Source: Sanguibacter sp. HDW7
GTDB lineage: Bacteria > Actinomycetota > Actinomycetes > Actinomycetales > Cellulomonadaceae
Assembly (NCBI RefSeq): GCF_011300875.1
Contig: NZ_CP049862.1
Location: forward strand, 1,302,001-1,366,000
Length of the DNA stretch: 64,000 nt
Direction: 5' to 3'
The notes under the pieces are model-generated. The model ran no database searches. It was not told the DNA's origin and worked only from the letters and a program-made list of their open reading frames with translations. A program made the translations under genes and the position numbers. This document shows, one piece after another, positions 54,437 through 63,203 of the stretch (positions are counted from its first letter, which is position 1; the number at the start of each line of letters is the position of its first letter).

Positions 54437-56340
54437 CGGGGGTCTCCTTCGTGCGGCGGTGCAGAGGGGTCGGTCGACGACGGCGGCGCGAACGCGCCGT
54501 CGAGCAGGGTACGTAGCGCGCCGTCGAGCAGACGCGCCTCGCCGTCGTGCAGGGGTCGGCCCGAGGCGAGCAGGCTCGTGACGTAGAGCGCGTGGACGCC
54601 CGCGTCCTGCACGGGGCCGGCGTCGCCGGCGAGCAGCGCGCGCACGGTCGCGTTGTCGTCGTTGAGGACGAGCCGCCGGGGACGCGCGGGCTTCGCGAGC
54701 CCCGCGACGATGCCTCCCCACAGGTCGTCCGCCGCAGCGGCCGTCGCGGCCGCGGCGCGTGCGTGGTCGCCCTCGGTGTCACGCAGGAGCAGCGCGGGCA
54801 GCGTCGTCGGCTCGAAGCGGCGCAGCACGACGTCGCAGTCGGCCGACCCGAGCGCCGTGGACGCCGCCGCGAGCGCGTCGGTCACCTCGAGCTCGCGCAG
54901 CGGCTCGACCTCCTCGAGCGTGTGCGCGACGTCGTCCGCCGCGACGCGGGAGACGCGCCACGCGGGGAAGCGCGCCGCGACGCGGGCAAGGAGCTCGTCG
55001 TCGTAAACATAGCCGCCGTTGACGAGCAGCAGGTCCTGGGCGGCGGCGACGGGCGCGAGCCGACGGAACTCCTCGAGGTCGGTCGTGAAGAGCAGCCGCT
55101 CGCCCGCGAGCCGGTCGGCCGCGTCCGCGAGCGTCGTCGTGCCGAGGGTCGACTCGAACGGGAGCACCTGGGCCGCGAGCTCGAGCATCTCGTCGTCCTG
55201 GAGCGCGAGCGCGCGCACCGCGAGGTGGTGCGTGCGCAGGAACGCCGTCGCGAGCGGTGAGCGCTCGGCGAGCGTGGCGAGCAGCCACGCGCGCACCTGA
55301 CGGCCGAGCGCGTCACGCGTCGCGACGAGCACCTCGTCGTCGTAGAGGCCCTCGCGGGAGGCCGTCGGGCGCAGGGCCGCGACGTCGACGACGCACCGCA
55401 CGAAGAACGCCCAGGGCGGCAGCAGGTCGGCCGTCGCAGTCGAGAGCAGCATGCGCCTCAGGTAGACACGGTGGTGCGCAGTGCTCGTCGGCGCGAGCGC
55501 CGCGGGCAGGACGTACGCGACGCCCGTGAGGCCTGCGAGCGGGATGTCGAGGTCGATGCGGGCGAGCGGCGTGAAGCCGAGCGTGCGCTCGGCGTACGCG
55601 GTGAGCCGTCGGTCGCGCTCGACCGCCGGCGCCGTGCCCGTGGCCCAGGGGAGCGCGGGAGCGCTCACGCGACGCCCCACGGACGTCCCGTCCTCGAGCG
55701 TCGTCGTGACGATCACGGGGACGGGCAGCAGCCCGCCGACGTCCTCGGCGAGCGCCATGACGGTCTCTGCCGCGAGCCAGTGCTCCATGTCGCGGCGGGG
55801 GTGCAGCCGGACGAGGCTTCCTCCGTCCGCGGGGACGTCCGGGTCGTCGTGCGCGATCTCGGCGAGCTCGTAGCGGCCGTCGGCGTGCCCGAGCCATCGC
55901 ACGGGCGGCGCGCCGGTGTCGCGGGCCGAGCGCGAGACGAGCTCGATCGTCTCGGCGACCATGAACGCGGAGAGCAGCCCGATGCCGAACTGGCCGAGAA
56001 ACTCCTCACGTCCCGCACCGAGGTCCTCGTCGCGCTTGGAGGACCGGCCGATCGTCGCGAGCAGCTCGACGGCCTCGGTCGGCGTGAGGCCCACGCCGTC
56101 GTCGCGCACCTCGAGCGACCCGTCGGCGCACGGCGTCACGAGGATGCCGCCCGCACCGCGCTGAGCCTCGGGCAGCAGACCGCGCGCGGTGAGCGCGTCG
56201 ACGCCGTTCTGGAGGAGCTCGCGCAGGTAGACGCGCGGGCTCGAGTAGAGATGGCGGGCCAGGAGGTCGACGACGCCGTGGAGGTCGACCTGGAACGCGG
56301 CCCGCGAGTCTGGTGCGCCCTCGCGGGCCGCGGAGGTCAC
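54433..56340 (-). CDS. Hsp90-family (HtpG-like) ATPase
   Basis: A 635-residue divergent Hsp90. The GHKL nucleotide pocket is intact: YLRELLQNGVDAL with catalytic Glu41 and Asn45, VRDDGVGL (Asp81-Gly82) and GQFGIGLLSAFMVA (117-130). The lid region GRSSKRDEDLGAG follows. The middle-domain catalytic Arg appears in RPTASREGLYDDE. The C-terminal third is Ala-rich and weakly conserved and lacks the MEEVD tail of cytosolic eukaryotic Hsp90. It looks like a specialised paralogue rather than the general HtpG. GTG start overlaps the YbjN 3 stop (GTGA); its own stop overlaps the TPR gene. Confidence 0.88.
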   Translation of the reverse strand: MTSAAREGAPDSRAAFQVDLHGVVDLLARHLYSSPRVYLRELLQNGVDALTARGLLPEAQRGAGGILVTPCADGSLEVRDDGVGLTPTEAVELLATIGRSSKRDEDLGAGREEFLGQFGIGLLSAFMVAETIELVSRSARDTGAPPVRWLGHADGRYELAEIAHDDPDVPADGGSLVRLHPRRDMEHWLAAETVMALAEDVGGLLPVPVIVTTTLEDGTSVGRRVSAPALPWATGTAPAVERDRRLTAYAERTLGFTPLARIDLDIPLAGLTGVAYVLPAALAPTSTAHHRVYLRRMLLSTATADLLPPWAFFVRCVVDVAALRPTASREGLYDDEVLVATRDALGRQVRAWLLATLAERSPLATAFLRTHHLAVRALALQDDEMLELAAQVLPFESTLGTTTLADAADRLAGERLLFTTDLEEFRRLAPVAAAQDLLLVNGGYVYDDELLARVAARFPAWRVSRVAADDVAHTLEEVEPLRELEVTDALAAASTALGSADCDVVLRRFEPTTLPALLLRDTEGDHARAAAATAAAADDLWGGIVAGLAKPARPRRLVLNDDNATVRALLAGDAGPVQDAGVHALYVTSLLASGRPLHDGEARLLDGALRTLLDGAFAPPSSTDPSAPPHEGDPR

Positions 56341-56807
56341 TCCGAGTCCGCCGGGGCCCAGTCGGGGTGCGCCTCGCTGAGGTGGTCGAAGAACTGGATG
56401 CCCGTGAAGATGCCGCACTTGAGCAGCTGGTCGAGCTGGTCGTCCGCGACGCCGTGCTCGAGGTCCGTCGAGACCTCGGTGTAGACGCCCGTCTCCGAGT
56501 CGTCCGGCCGCGTGTAGACCTTCGGCCAGATGCGGTCGCGGTTGAACTCGTCGACGAGCGGCAGGACCGAGGTCTGCTCCGAGAGCGGGACGGTGCCGGC
56601 GTAGCGCCCGCGGATCTGGAGGATCTCCTCCTGCTTGCCCATGAGGAAGAAGTAGAACTGGTGACCGTCCCAGAAGCCGTAGGTGTCACCGTCGTCGTCC
56701 GTGCCGAAGCGCCATCCCGAGGCCTCGAGGAGAGCCTGGATGCGCTCCTGCGTCACCGGTGCGTTCGTCGCGAGGGGCTCGGCCCCCGGCTTGGTGAAGA
56801 AACCCAT
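56337..56807 (-). CDS. YbjN-domain protein 3
   Basis: A 156-residue YbjN-type protein and first gene of the cluster. Shared signature: TDDDGDTYGFW, ILQIRGRYAG, NRDRIWPKVYTR and STDLEHGVADDQLDQLLKCG. It is translationally coupled to the Hsp90-like gene by a GTGA overlap, so a direct partnership is likely. AAGGGGA precedes the ATG. TAGTGT (minus strand, 56861-56856) is a plausible -10 element giving a leader of about 40 bases. Confidence 0.88.
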   Translation of the reverse strand: MGFFTKPGAEPLATNAPVTQERIQALLEASGWRFGTDDDGDTYGFWDGHQFYFFLMGKQEEILQIRGRYAGTVPLSEQTSVLPLVDEFNRDRIWPKVYTRPDDSETGVYTEVSTDLEHGVADDQLDQLLKCGIFTGIQFFDHLSEAHPDWAPADSE

Positions 56808-56855
56808 GTCGTCCCCTTGCTCGTGGCGGGCAGGCTTACGACCTGCATCGGCGTC

Positions 56856-56861
56856 ACACTA
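56856..56861 (-). promoter_or_regulatory. -10 element (TAGTGT) for the YbjN 3-Hsp90-TPR operon
   Basis: TAGTGT on the minus strand, 49 bases before the ATG at 56807. It diverges from the miaA -10 element 25 bases away. Confidence 0.4.
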
Positions 56862-56886
56862 GCGAACGCCACGGACATCCGCGGGA

Positions 56887-56892
56887 TAACAT
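56887..56892 (+). promoter_or_regulatory. Leaderless-type -10 element (TAACAT) for miaA
   Basis: TAACAT, 8 bases, then the GTG at 56901. Confidence 0.5.
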
Positions 56893-56900
56893 CTCGCCTC

Positions 56901-57866
56901 GTGAGCGAGAGAACCGTCGTCGCCGTCGTCGGCCCGACCGCGACCGGGAAGTCCGACCTTGGGGTCGACCTGGCCCTCGCCCTGGGCGCGGCCGAGGTCG
57001 TCAACGCCGACGCCTACCAGCTCTACCGGGGCATGGACGTCGGCACCGCAAAGCTCACGGCCCCCGAGCGTCGCGGCGTGCCGCACCACCAGCTCGACGT
57101 CCTCGACCCCGCGCAGGACGCGTCGGTCGCCGTCTACCAGCGCGAGGCCCGCGCGGACCTCGCGGCGCTCGACGCGCGCGGCTGCCGCGCGATCGTCGTC
57201 GGTGGCTCCGGGCTCTACGTGAGGTCGCTCCTCGACCGCATGGACTTCCCGCCGACCGACGCCGGCGTGCGCGCCCGCATCGAGGCACGCGCCGAGAGCG
57301 AGGGTCCGCGCCCGCTGCACGACGAGCTCACGAGGCTCGACCCCGTCGCCGCCGCGGGCATCCTGCCGGGCAACACCAAGCGCATCGTGCGCGCGCTCGA
57401 GGTCATCGAGATCACCGGCGGCCTCTTCAGCTCCCATCTGCCCGTCGCCGAGCACCTGCGGCCCACGGTGCAGATCGGACTCGACTCGCCGCGGGACGAG
57501 CTCGACGCCCGCGTCGAGGCCCGCGTCGAGCGGATGTGGGAGCAGGGGCTGCTCGACGAGGTCCGGGCGCTCGACGCCGCGGGCATGGGCCGCACGGCCC
57601 GTCGCGCCGTCGGGTATGCCGAGGCGCTCGAGCACCTCGCCGGCCGCCTCACCGCTGCCGAGGCCCGCGAGGCCACCGCTGCCGCGACCCGCCGCCTCAC
57701 GCGCAAGCAGATGGGCTGGTTCGGCCGCGACGCGCGCACCGTGTGGCTCCCCGCGGGTGCCCCCGACCTGCTCGAGCGCGCTCTCGACGTCGTCGCCCGC
57801 GCGGACGCGGGCACGCTGGACGTGCCCCGCACGGGCGAGCCCACGCGCCGTAGCCTGGGTTCATGA
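56901..57866 (+). CDS. miaA: tRNA dimethylallyltransferase
   Basis: A 321-residue MiaA that transfers a dimethylallyl group to A37 of tRNAs reading UNN codons; MiaB, encoded 5.7 kb upstream, then adds the methylthio group. The P-loop is GPTATGKS (11-18), followed by NADAYQLYRGMDVGTAKLT, GGSGLYVRSLLD and the C-terminal RRLTRKQMGWFGRD. GTG start placed by the -10 element and P-loop spacing. The stop overlaps the dapF ATG (ATGA). Confidence 0.97.
   Translation: MSERTVVAVVGPTATGKSDLGVDLALALGAAEVVNADAYQLYRGMDVGTAKLTAPERRGVPHHQLDVLDPAQDASVAVYQREARADLAALDARGCRAIVVGGSGLYVRSLLDRMDFPPTDAGVRARIEARAESEGPRPLHDELTRLDPVAAAGILPGNTKRIVRALEVIEITGGLFSSHLPVAEHLRPTVQIGLDSPRDELDARVEARVERMWEQGLLDEVRALDAAGMGRTARRAVGYAEALEHLAGRLTAAEAREATAAATRRLTRKQMGWFGRDARTVWLPAGAPDLLERALDVVARADAGTLDVPRTGEPTRRSLGS
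57851..57856 (+). promoter_or_regulatory. Internal -10 element (TAGCCT) for dapF
   Basis: TAGCCT inside the end of miaA, 6 bases before the dapF ATG. dapF thus has both translational coupling to miaA and a possible leaderless promoter of its own. Confidence 0.45.
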
Positions 57867-58795
57867 CCACACCCGCGACGCTCGCCGTCACCAAGGGCCA
57901 CGGCACGCAGAACGACTTCGTCCTGCTCGACGACCGCACCGGGACGCTCGAGCTCGACGCGGATCTCGTGCGTGCGCTCGCGGACCGGCGCGCGGGCGTC
58001 GGCGGTGACGGCGTCATCCGTGTCGTGCGCTCGGCGGACCTGCCCGAGGGCGCCGCGGTGCTCGCGGCCGACCCGGCCGCGGAGTGGTTCATGGACTACC
58101 GCAACGCCGACGGCTCCCTCGCCCAGATGTGCGGGAACGGCGTGCGCGTCTTCGTGCGCTTCCTCGAGCACCTCGGCCTCGCCGACCTCTCGGACGGCGC
58201 GCGCCTCGCGATCGGGACCCGCGCCGGCGTCCGGTACGTCACGCGCGTGGTCGAGGGCTACGCGGTCGACATGGGCGTCTGGCACCTGCCGGGGGGCGAG
58301 GCCGCGCGCACGGCCGGGCACGACGCGCTCGTGAGCGCGGCAGGGCTCGTGGGGGAGCGGCCCGCGCTGAGCGTCGACATGGGCAACCCCCACACCGTCG
58401 TCGCGCTCGCCTCGGACGCCGAGCTCGACGCGCTCGACCTCACGCGCGCACCGGCCGTCACGCCGGTCCCTCCAGAGGGCACCAACGTCGAGCTCGTCGT
58501 CCCGCTCGGCGAGGAGGCGACGCCGGACGGCGTCGTCGGGCACGTCCGCATGCGCGTGCACGAGCGCGGCGTCGGCGAGACCCGCTCGTGCGGCACCGGC
58601 GCGTGCGCCGCGGCGCTCGCGGTCGCGACGTGGGCGGGGTCCGGGGCCCCGAGCGTGTGGCGGGTCGACGTGCCGGGCGGCACGGTCACTGTGACGATGC
58701 TCGACGGCGACCGCGTCGAGCTTGCCGGACCGGCCGAGCTCGTCGCGCACGGTGAGGTCGACGTCGCGGCGCTCGTGCGCGGCGCGACGCTCTAG
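57863..58795 (+). CDS. dapF: Diaminopimelate epimerase
   Basis: A 310-residue PLP-independent epimerase making meso-diaminopimelate for peptidoglycan and lysine. The two catalytic cysteines are Cys90 in MCGNGVR and Cys243 in RSCGTGACAAA; GHGTQNDFV at the start and GNPHTVV are also typical. The sequence is complete and in normal length. It works with dapB and dapA in the same window. The stop lies in a short direct repeat (58789-58809/58841-58860) shared with the 3' end of the convergent methyltransferase gene. Confidence 0.97.
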   Translation: MTTPATLAVTKGHGTQNDFVLLDDRTGTLELDADLVRALADRRAGVGGDGVIRVVRSADLPEGAAVLAADPAAEWFMDYRNADGSLAQMCGNGVRVFVRFLEHLGLADLSDGARLAIGTRAGVRYVTRVVEGYAVDMGVWHLPGGEAARTAGHDALVSAAGLVGERPALSVDMGNPHTVVALASDAELDALDLTRAPAVTPVPPEGTNVELVVPLGEEATPDGVVGHVRMRVHERGVGETRSCGTGACAAALAVATWAGSGAPSVWRVDVPGGTVTVTMLDGDRVELAGPAELVAHGEVDVAALVRGATL

Positions 58796-58860
58796 CCGGG
58801 AGCCAGGCCCCCGACGCTCCGGTCGGGAGCGGGCCCCAATGCTCTAGCCGGGCTCAGGCC
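58789..58860 (+). repeat. 20-bp imperfect direct repeat between dapF and the methyltransferase
   Basis: 58789-58809 and 58841-58860 share GCTCTAGCCGGG followed by a near-identical 8-9 bases. The first holds the dapF stop, the second the stop of the convergent gene. No clear terminator is present here. Confidence 0.7.
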
Positions 58861-59462
58861 TCGGGGCCGGGGACGCGCAGGACGCGGAAGCCCTTCGCGG
58901 ACGCGAGCTTCGACGTGCCGGGCGCGACCTCGCGGTCGATCCATGCCGCGAGCGAGTCCGCGCCGAGGTTGCGCTGGACGACGAGCAGGCCCTCGGCGCC
59001 GGGCGCGATGCGCGGAAGCCATGTGCGCAGCATGTCGTGGAGCACGTCCTTGCCGACACGGATCGGCGGGTTCGACCACAACGCGGCGAACCGCACGTCC
59101 GCCGGGACGTCCTCGGGCCGCACGGCCTCCACGTTCGTGAGCCCGAGCCGTGCCGCGTTGCGGCGCACGAGGTCGAGCGCGCGCTCGTTGACGTCGACCG
59201 CCCACACGCGGGCGCCGGGCGAGTCGAGGGCCATCGTCAGCGCGACAGGGCCCCAGCCGCAGCCGAGGTCGAGCAGGTCGCCCGTCGCGGGAGCCTTCGG
59301 CACGGTCCGCAGCAGGACGCGCGTGCCGAGGTCGACGTGCCCGGGCGAGAACACGCCCGCCGCGGTCTCGACCTCGAGCTCGCGGCCGGCGAGCGTCACG
59401 GTGACGTGACGGCGCTCGTCGGCGGACGCGGGCCGGGCGGTGAAGTAGTGGTCCTCGCTCAC
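58854..59462 (-). CDS. Class I SAM-dependent methyltransferase (RsmC-like)
   Basis: A 202-residue methyltransferase. Motif I is LLDLGCGWGPVALTM, the acidic ribose-binding residue lies in VWAVDVNERALDL, and the catalytic-type NPP motif is WSNPPIRVGK, typical of N-methyltransferases that modify guanine in rRNA. It lacks the duplicated N-terminal domain of full-length RsmC, as do many actinobacterial relatives. Target nucleotide not determinable. GTG start with TAGGCT 6 bases upstream. Confidence 0.9.
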   Translation of the reverse strand: MSEDHYFTARPASADERRHVTVTLAGRELEVETAAGVFSPGHVDLGTRVLLRTVPKAPATGDLLDLGCGWGPVALTMALDSPGARVWAVDVNERALDLVRRNAARLGLTNVEAVRPEDVPADVRFAALWSNPPIRVGKDVLHDMLRTWLPRIAPGAEGLLVVQRNLGADSLAAWIDREVAPGTSKLASAKGFRVLRVPGPEA

Positions 59463-59468
59463 CCCGCG

Positions 59469-59474
59469 AGCCTA
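59469..59474 (-). promoter_or_regulatory. Leaderless-type -10 element (TAGGCT) for the methyltransferase
   Basis: TAGGCT on the minus strand, 6 bases before the GTG at 59462. Confidence 0.55.
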
Positions 59475-59611
59475 GTGCGTCGGCCGGGCCCTCCCGGGGC
59501 CCGCGACCGCGCCCGGCCCGTGCGATCGGTCACGCCGGTTGCGAAATCGTTGGTCCCGCAGGGCCTGGGCGTGACACGCTGGTGCCGCACCACACCGACG
59601 GAAGGACCTCC

Positions 59612-61117
59612 ATGACGCATCCCGCACCCGAGCCCTCGCGCACCGAGCGCGACATCGCCGACGACGTCGTCGCGCGCGTGCTGGCCCGGGCGGGGACCGC
59701 CGTCGACGAGGGCAGCACGGTCCACACCCGGGCGGACGGCGAGCAGCTCGACCTCGTCGAGCGCGCGGCCCTGCGTCGCGTCGGCGGGCTCTCGACCGAG
59801 CTCGAGGACGTCACCGAGGTCGAGTACCGCCAGCTGCGCCTCGAGAAGGTCGTCCTCGTCGGCCTCTGGTACGGCCGGTCCGCGACCGACGCCGAGATCT
59901 CGCTGCGCGAGCTCGCGGCCCTCGCCGAGACCGCGGGGTCCGAGGTCCTCGACGGGCTGCTCCAGCGCCGCCAGACGCCCGACCCGTCGACCTATCTCGG
60001 CAAGGGCAAGTCCGCCCAGCTCGCCGAGATCGTCGCGGCCGTCGGCGCCGACACCGTCGTCATCGACGGGGAGCTCGCGCCCTCGCAGCGTCGCGCGCTC
60101 GAGGACGTCGTCAAGGTCAAGGTCGTCGACCGGACGGCCCTCATCCTCGACATCTTCGCGCAGCACGCGAAGTCCCGTGAGGGCAAGGCGCAGGTCGAGC
60201 TCGCGCAGCTCGAGTACCTCCTGCCGCGACTGCGCGGCTGGGGCGACTCGATGTCCCGCCAGGCCGGTGGCCAGGTCGGTGGCGCGGGGGCCGGCATGGG
60301 CTCGCGCGGACCCGGTGAGACGAAGATCGAGCTCGACCGCCGGCGCATCCGCGACCGCATGGCCAAGCTGCGCCGCGAGATCGCGGCGATGGCCCCGGCG
60401 CGCGAGGCCAAGCGGTCCTCGCGTCGCAAGGGTGCGATCCCCGCGGTCGCGATCGCGGGCTACACGAACGCCGGCAAGTCCTCTCTGCTCAACGCGGTCA
60501 CGGGCGCGGGCGTCCTCGTCGAGAACGCACTGTTCGCGACGCTCGACCCGACGGTGCGCCGCACGCAGACGGCCGACGGCCGCATCTACACGCTCGCCGA
60601 CACCGTCGGCTTCGTGAGGTCGCTCCCGCACCAGCTCGTCGAGGCGTTCCGCTCGACGCTCGAGGAGGTCGCCGACGCGGACCTGCTGCTCCACGTCGTC
60701 GACGCGTCCCACCCGGACCCCGAGGGCCAGATCACGGCGGTGCGGGAGGTCCTCGCGGAGATCCCGGGCGCGCTCGACGTGCCCGAGGTCATCGTCCTCA
60801 ACAAGGCCGACGCGGCCGACCCGGACGTCATCGCGCGCGTCCGTGGCCGCGAGCGACGCACGCTCGTCGTCTCGGCGCACACGGGCGCGGGCATCCCCGA
60901 GCTCCTCGCCTACATCGCCGCGGCGCTGCCGCGGCCCGACCGTGAGATCGACCTCACCGTGCCCTACACGCGCGGCGACCTCGTCCACCGCATGCACCAC
61001 GAGGGGGAGATCGACCTCGAGGAGCACACGCCCGCGGGCACACGCCTGCGCGGTCGTGCAGGGGAGGCGCTCGCAACCGAGCTCGACGCCGTCGCGGTCG
61101 CCCACAGCCCGTCCTGA
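59612..61117 (+). CDS. hflX: GTPase HflX
   Basis: A 501-residue ribosome-associated GTPase that rescues or splits stalled ribosomes. The HflX N-terminal domain (about 70-240, with TYLGKGKSAQLAEIV and VVIDGELAPSQRRALEDVVKVKVVDRT) is followed by a coiled segment GPGETKIELDRRRIRDR and the G domain: G1 GYTNAGKSSL, G3 DTVGFVRSLP, G4 NKAD. The ATG at 59612 has GAAGGA about 6 bases upstream. It continues the conserved miaA-dapF-hflX order, interrupted by the methyltransferase on the other strand. Confidence 0.97.
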   Translation: MTHPAPEPSRTERDIADDVVARVLARAGTAVDEGSTVHTRADGEQLDLVERAALRRVGGLSTELEDVTEVEYRQLRLEKVVLVGLWYGRSATDAEISLRELAALAETAGSEVLDGLLQRRQTPDPSTYLGKGKSAQLAEIVAAVGADTVVIDGELAPSQRRALEDVVKVKVVDRTALILDIFAQHAKSREGKAQVELAQLEYLLPRLRGWGDSMSRQAGGQVGGAGAGMGSRGPGETKIELDRRRIRDRMAKLRREIAAMAPAREAKRSSRRKGAIPAVAIAGYTNAGKSSLLNAVTGAGVLVENALFATLDPTVRRTQTADGRIYTLADTVGFVRSLPHQLVEAFRSTLEEVADADLLLHVVDASHPDPEGQITAVREVLAEIPGALDVPEVIVLNKADAADPDVIARVRGRERRTLVVSAHTGAGIPELLAYIAAALPRPDREIDLTVPYTRGDLVHRMHHEGEIDLEEHTPAGTRLRGRAGEALATELDAVAVAHSPS

Positions 61118-61145
61118 GGCGCGCCCGCACGGGCGGCGCGATGGC

Positions 61146-61151
61146 TAGGAT
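61146..61151 (+). promoter_or_regulatory. Leaderless-type -10 element (TAGGAT) for the helicase gene
   Basis: TAGGAT, 6 bases, then the GTG at 61158. Confidence 0.55.
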
Positions 61152-61157
61152 GACGCG

Positions 61158-63200
61158 GTGACCCCGACGCCCGACGACACCGAGACCGACGTCGCCGCAG
61201 CGGTCGGACCGCTCCTCGAAGCCGCGGTCGCGGCGCTCGGCGGGAGCCCCCGCGAGGGGCAGCGGACCATGGCGGAGCGCGTCGCGACCGCGTTCGCGAC
61301 GGGCGAGCACCTGCTCGTCCAGGCGGGCACGGGCACGGGAAAGTCGCTCGGCTACCTCGTCCCGGCCGTCCACCACGCGGTGACGGCCGGCGAGCGCGTC
61401 GTCGTCTCGACCGCGACGCTCGCGCTCCAGCGGCAGGTCCTCACGCGGGACCTCCCGCTCGTCGCGGACGCTCTCTCGGACAGCCTGCCGCGCCCGCCGC
61501 GCATCGCGCTGCTCAAGGGCTGGCAGAACTACCTGTGCCTCCACAAGGTCGAGGGCGGCTACCCCGAGGAGCCCGGCTCGACGCTCTTCGACCTGTCGGA
61601 CGCGGGCTCGGCGCCCGACCCGCTCGAGGACGACGACGGACCGCGCGACGAGAGCGCGATCAAGCGCCTCGGCCGTGAGGTCGTGAGGCTGCGCGAGTGG
61701 TCCCAGGAGACGACGACGGGCGACCGTGACGACCTCGTGCCGGGAGTGAGCGCGCGGGCGTGGCGGCAGGTGTCCGTGACGAAGATGGAGTGCCTGGGCT
61801 CCAGGTGCCCCCTCGTCGAGCAGTGCTTCCCCGAACGGGCGCGGGCGCTCGCGCGCGAGGCTGACGTCGTCGTGACGAACCACGCGATGCTCGGCATCGC
61901 GGCCTCGGGCTCGCCGGGAGTCCTGCCCGAGCACTCGGCGCTCGTCGTCGACGAGGCGCACGAGCTCACGGACCGCATCACGAACCAGGCGACGCTCGAG
62001 CTCTCGACGCTCTCGATCGACCAGGCGGCGCGGCTCGCGCGGCGCCAGGGAATCGGGACGGCGGCGCTCGACCGTGCGGCCGCCGACCTTGGCGCGCTGC
62101 TCATGGACCTGCCCGAGGGGCGCTTCCCGCACGGCCTGCCCGAGGGCGTGAGCGCGGCCGTCGGTGCCGTGCGCGACGAGGCGCGCGAGCTCGTCACCGC
62201 GCTCAAGCCCGAGCCCAAGGCGGACGCCGACGGCGCGCTCAAGGTCGCGCAGGCCGGCATGCTCATCCTCTTCGAGACGGCCGAGCGCATGGCCGCGGAC
62301 CCGTCGGGCCACGACGTCCTGTGGTGCTCGCGCGGCTCGTGGGAGGCGGGTGGTGCGACGCGCCTCCACGTCGCGCCCATGAGCGTCTCGGGCCTCGTGC
62401 GGACGTCGCTGCTCGCGGAGCGCACGGGAGTCTTCACGTCGGCGACGCTGAGCCTCGGCGGGTCCTTCGAGCACGTCGCGCGCTCGCTCGGCCTCGGCTC
62501 GGCCGGCGGCGACGGGCCCGAGGCGCGCTGGGACGGCATCGACGTCGGCACACCCTTCGACTACGCCAAGCAGGGCATCCTCTACATCGCGAAGCACCTG
62601 CCCGCGCCGGGCCGCGAACCCGCGACGGAGGCGCAGCTCGACACGATCGCGGAGCTCGTCGAGGCCGCGGGCGGTCGCACGCTCGGGCTCTTCTCGTCCC
62701 GACGCGCCGCCGAGACCGTCGCGGCCGCGATGCGCGAGCGGCTCGACGTTCCCGTGCTGTGCCAGGGCGACGACGTCCTGCCGACGCTCGTCAAGCAGTT
62801 CGCCGAGGACGAGGCGACGTGCCTCTTCGGAACGCTCTCTCTGTGGCAGGGCGTCGACGTGCCTGGGCGCTCGTGCAGCCTCGTCCTCATCGACCGCATC
62901 CCCTTCCCGCGGCCCGACGACCCCGTGCGCTCCGCGCGGACCGAGGCAGTCGCCGCAGCGGGTGGCAACGGCTTCATGTCGGTGTCGGCGACGCACGCGG
63001 CGCTCCTGCTCGCGCAGGGCGCAGGTCGCCTCGTGAGGACCTCGACGGACCGCGGCGTCGTCGCGGTGCTCGACTCACGCCTCGCGACCGCGCGCTACGG
63101 CAGCTTCCTCACGCGCTCGATGCCCCCGCTGTGGCCGACGACCGACCGCGCGACGGTCCTCGGCGCCCTGAGACGGCTCACCGAGGGCGAGCCCGCTCGC

Positions 63201-63203
<3 letters not shown>
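61158..63203 (+). CDS. DinG/XPD-family iron-sulfur ATP-dependent helicase
   Basis: A 681-residue superfamily 2 helicase. Walker A is AGTGTGKS, the DEAH box is VVDEAHEL, and motif VI is LLAQGAGRLVRTSTDRGVV. Four cysteines (Cys127, Cys212, Cys217, Cys223) have the spacing expected for the 4Fe-4S cluster of the XPD/DinG group, so this is a 5'-3' unwinding enzyme. The family resolves D-loops, R-loops and other structures in repair. No LexA box precedes it, so SOS control is not supported. The stop codon TAG is also the first half of the next promoter. Confidence 0.94.

Noticed and set aside
54433-56340. The Hsp90-like gene as the ordinary htpG
   Set aside because: Nucleotide motifs match, but the lid and C-terminal domain diverge strongly and the locus is unlike usual htpG surroundings. 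I kept a family-level name and no symbol.
61118-61145. Short hairpin between hflX and the helicase gene as a terminator
   Set aside because: Only about 6 bp of stem with a tiny loop; much weaker than the other terminators here.
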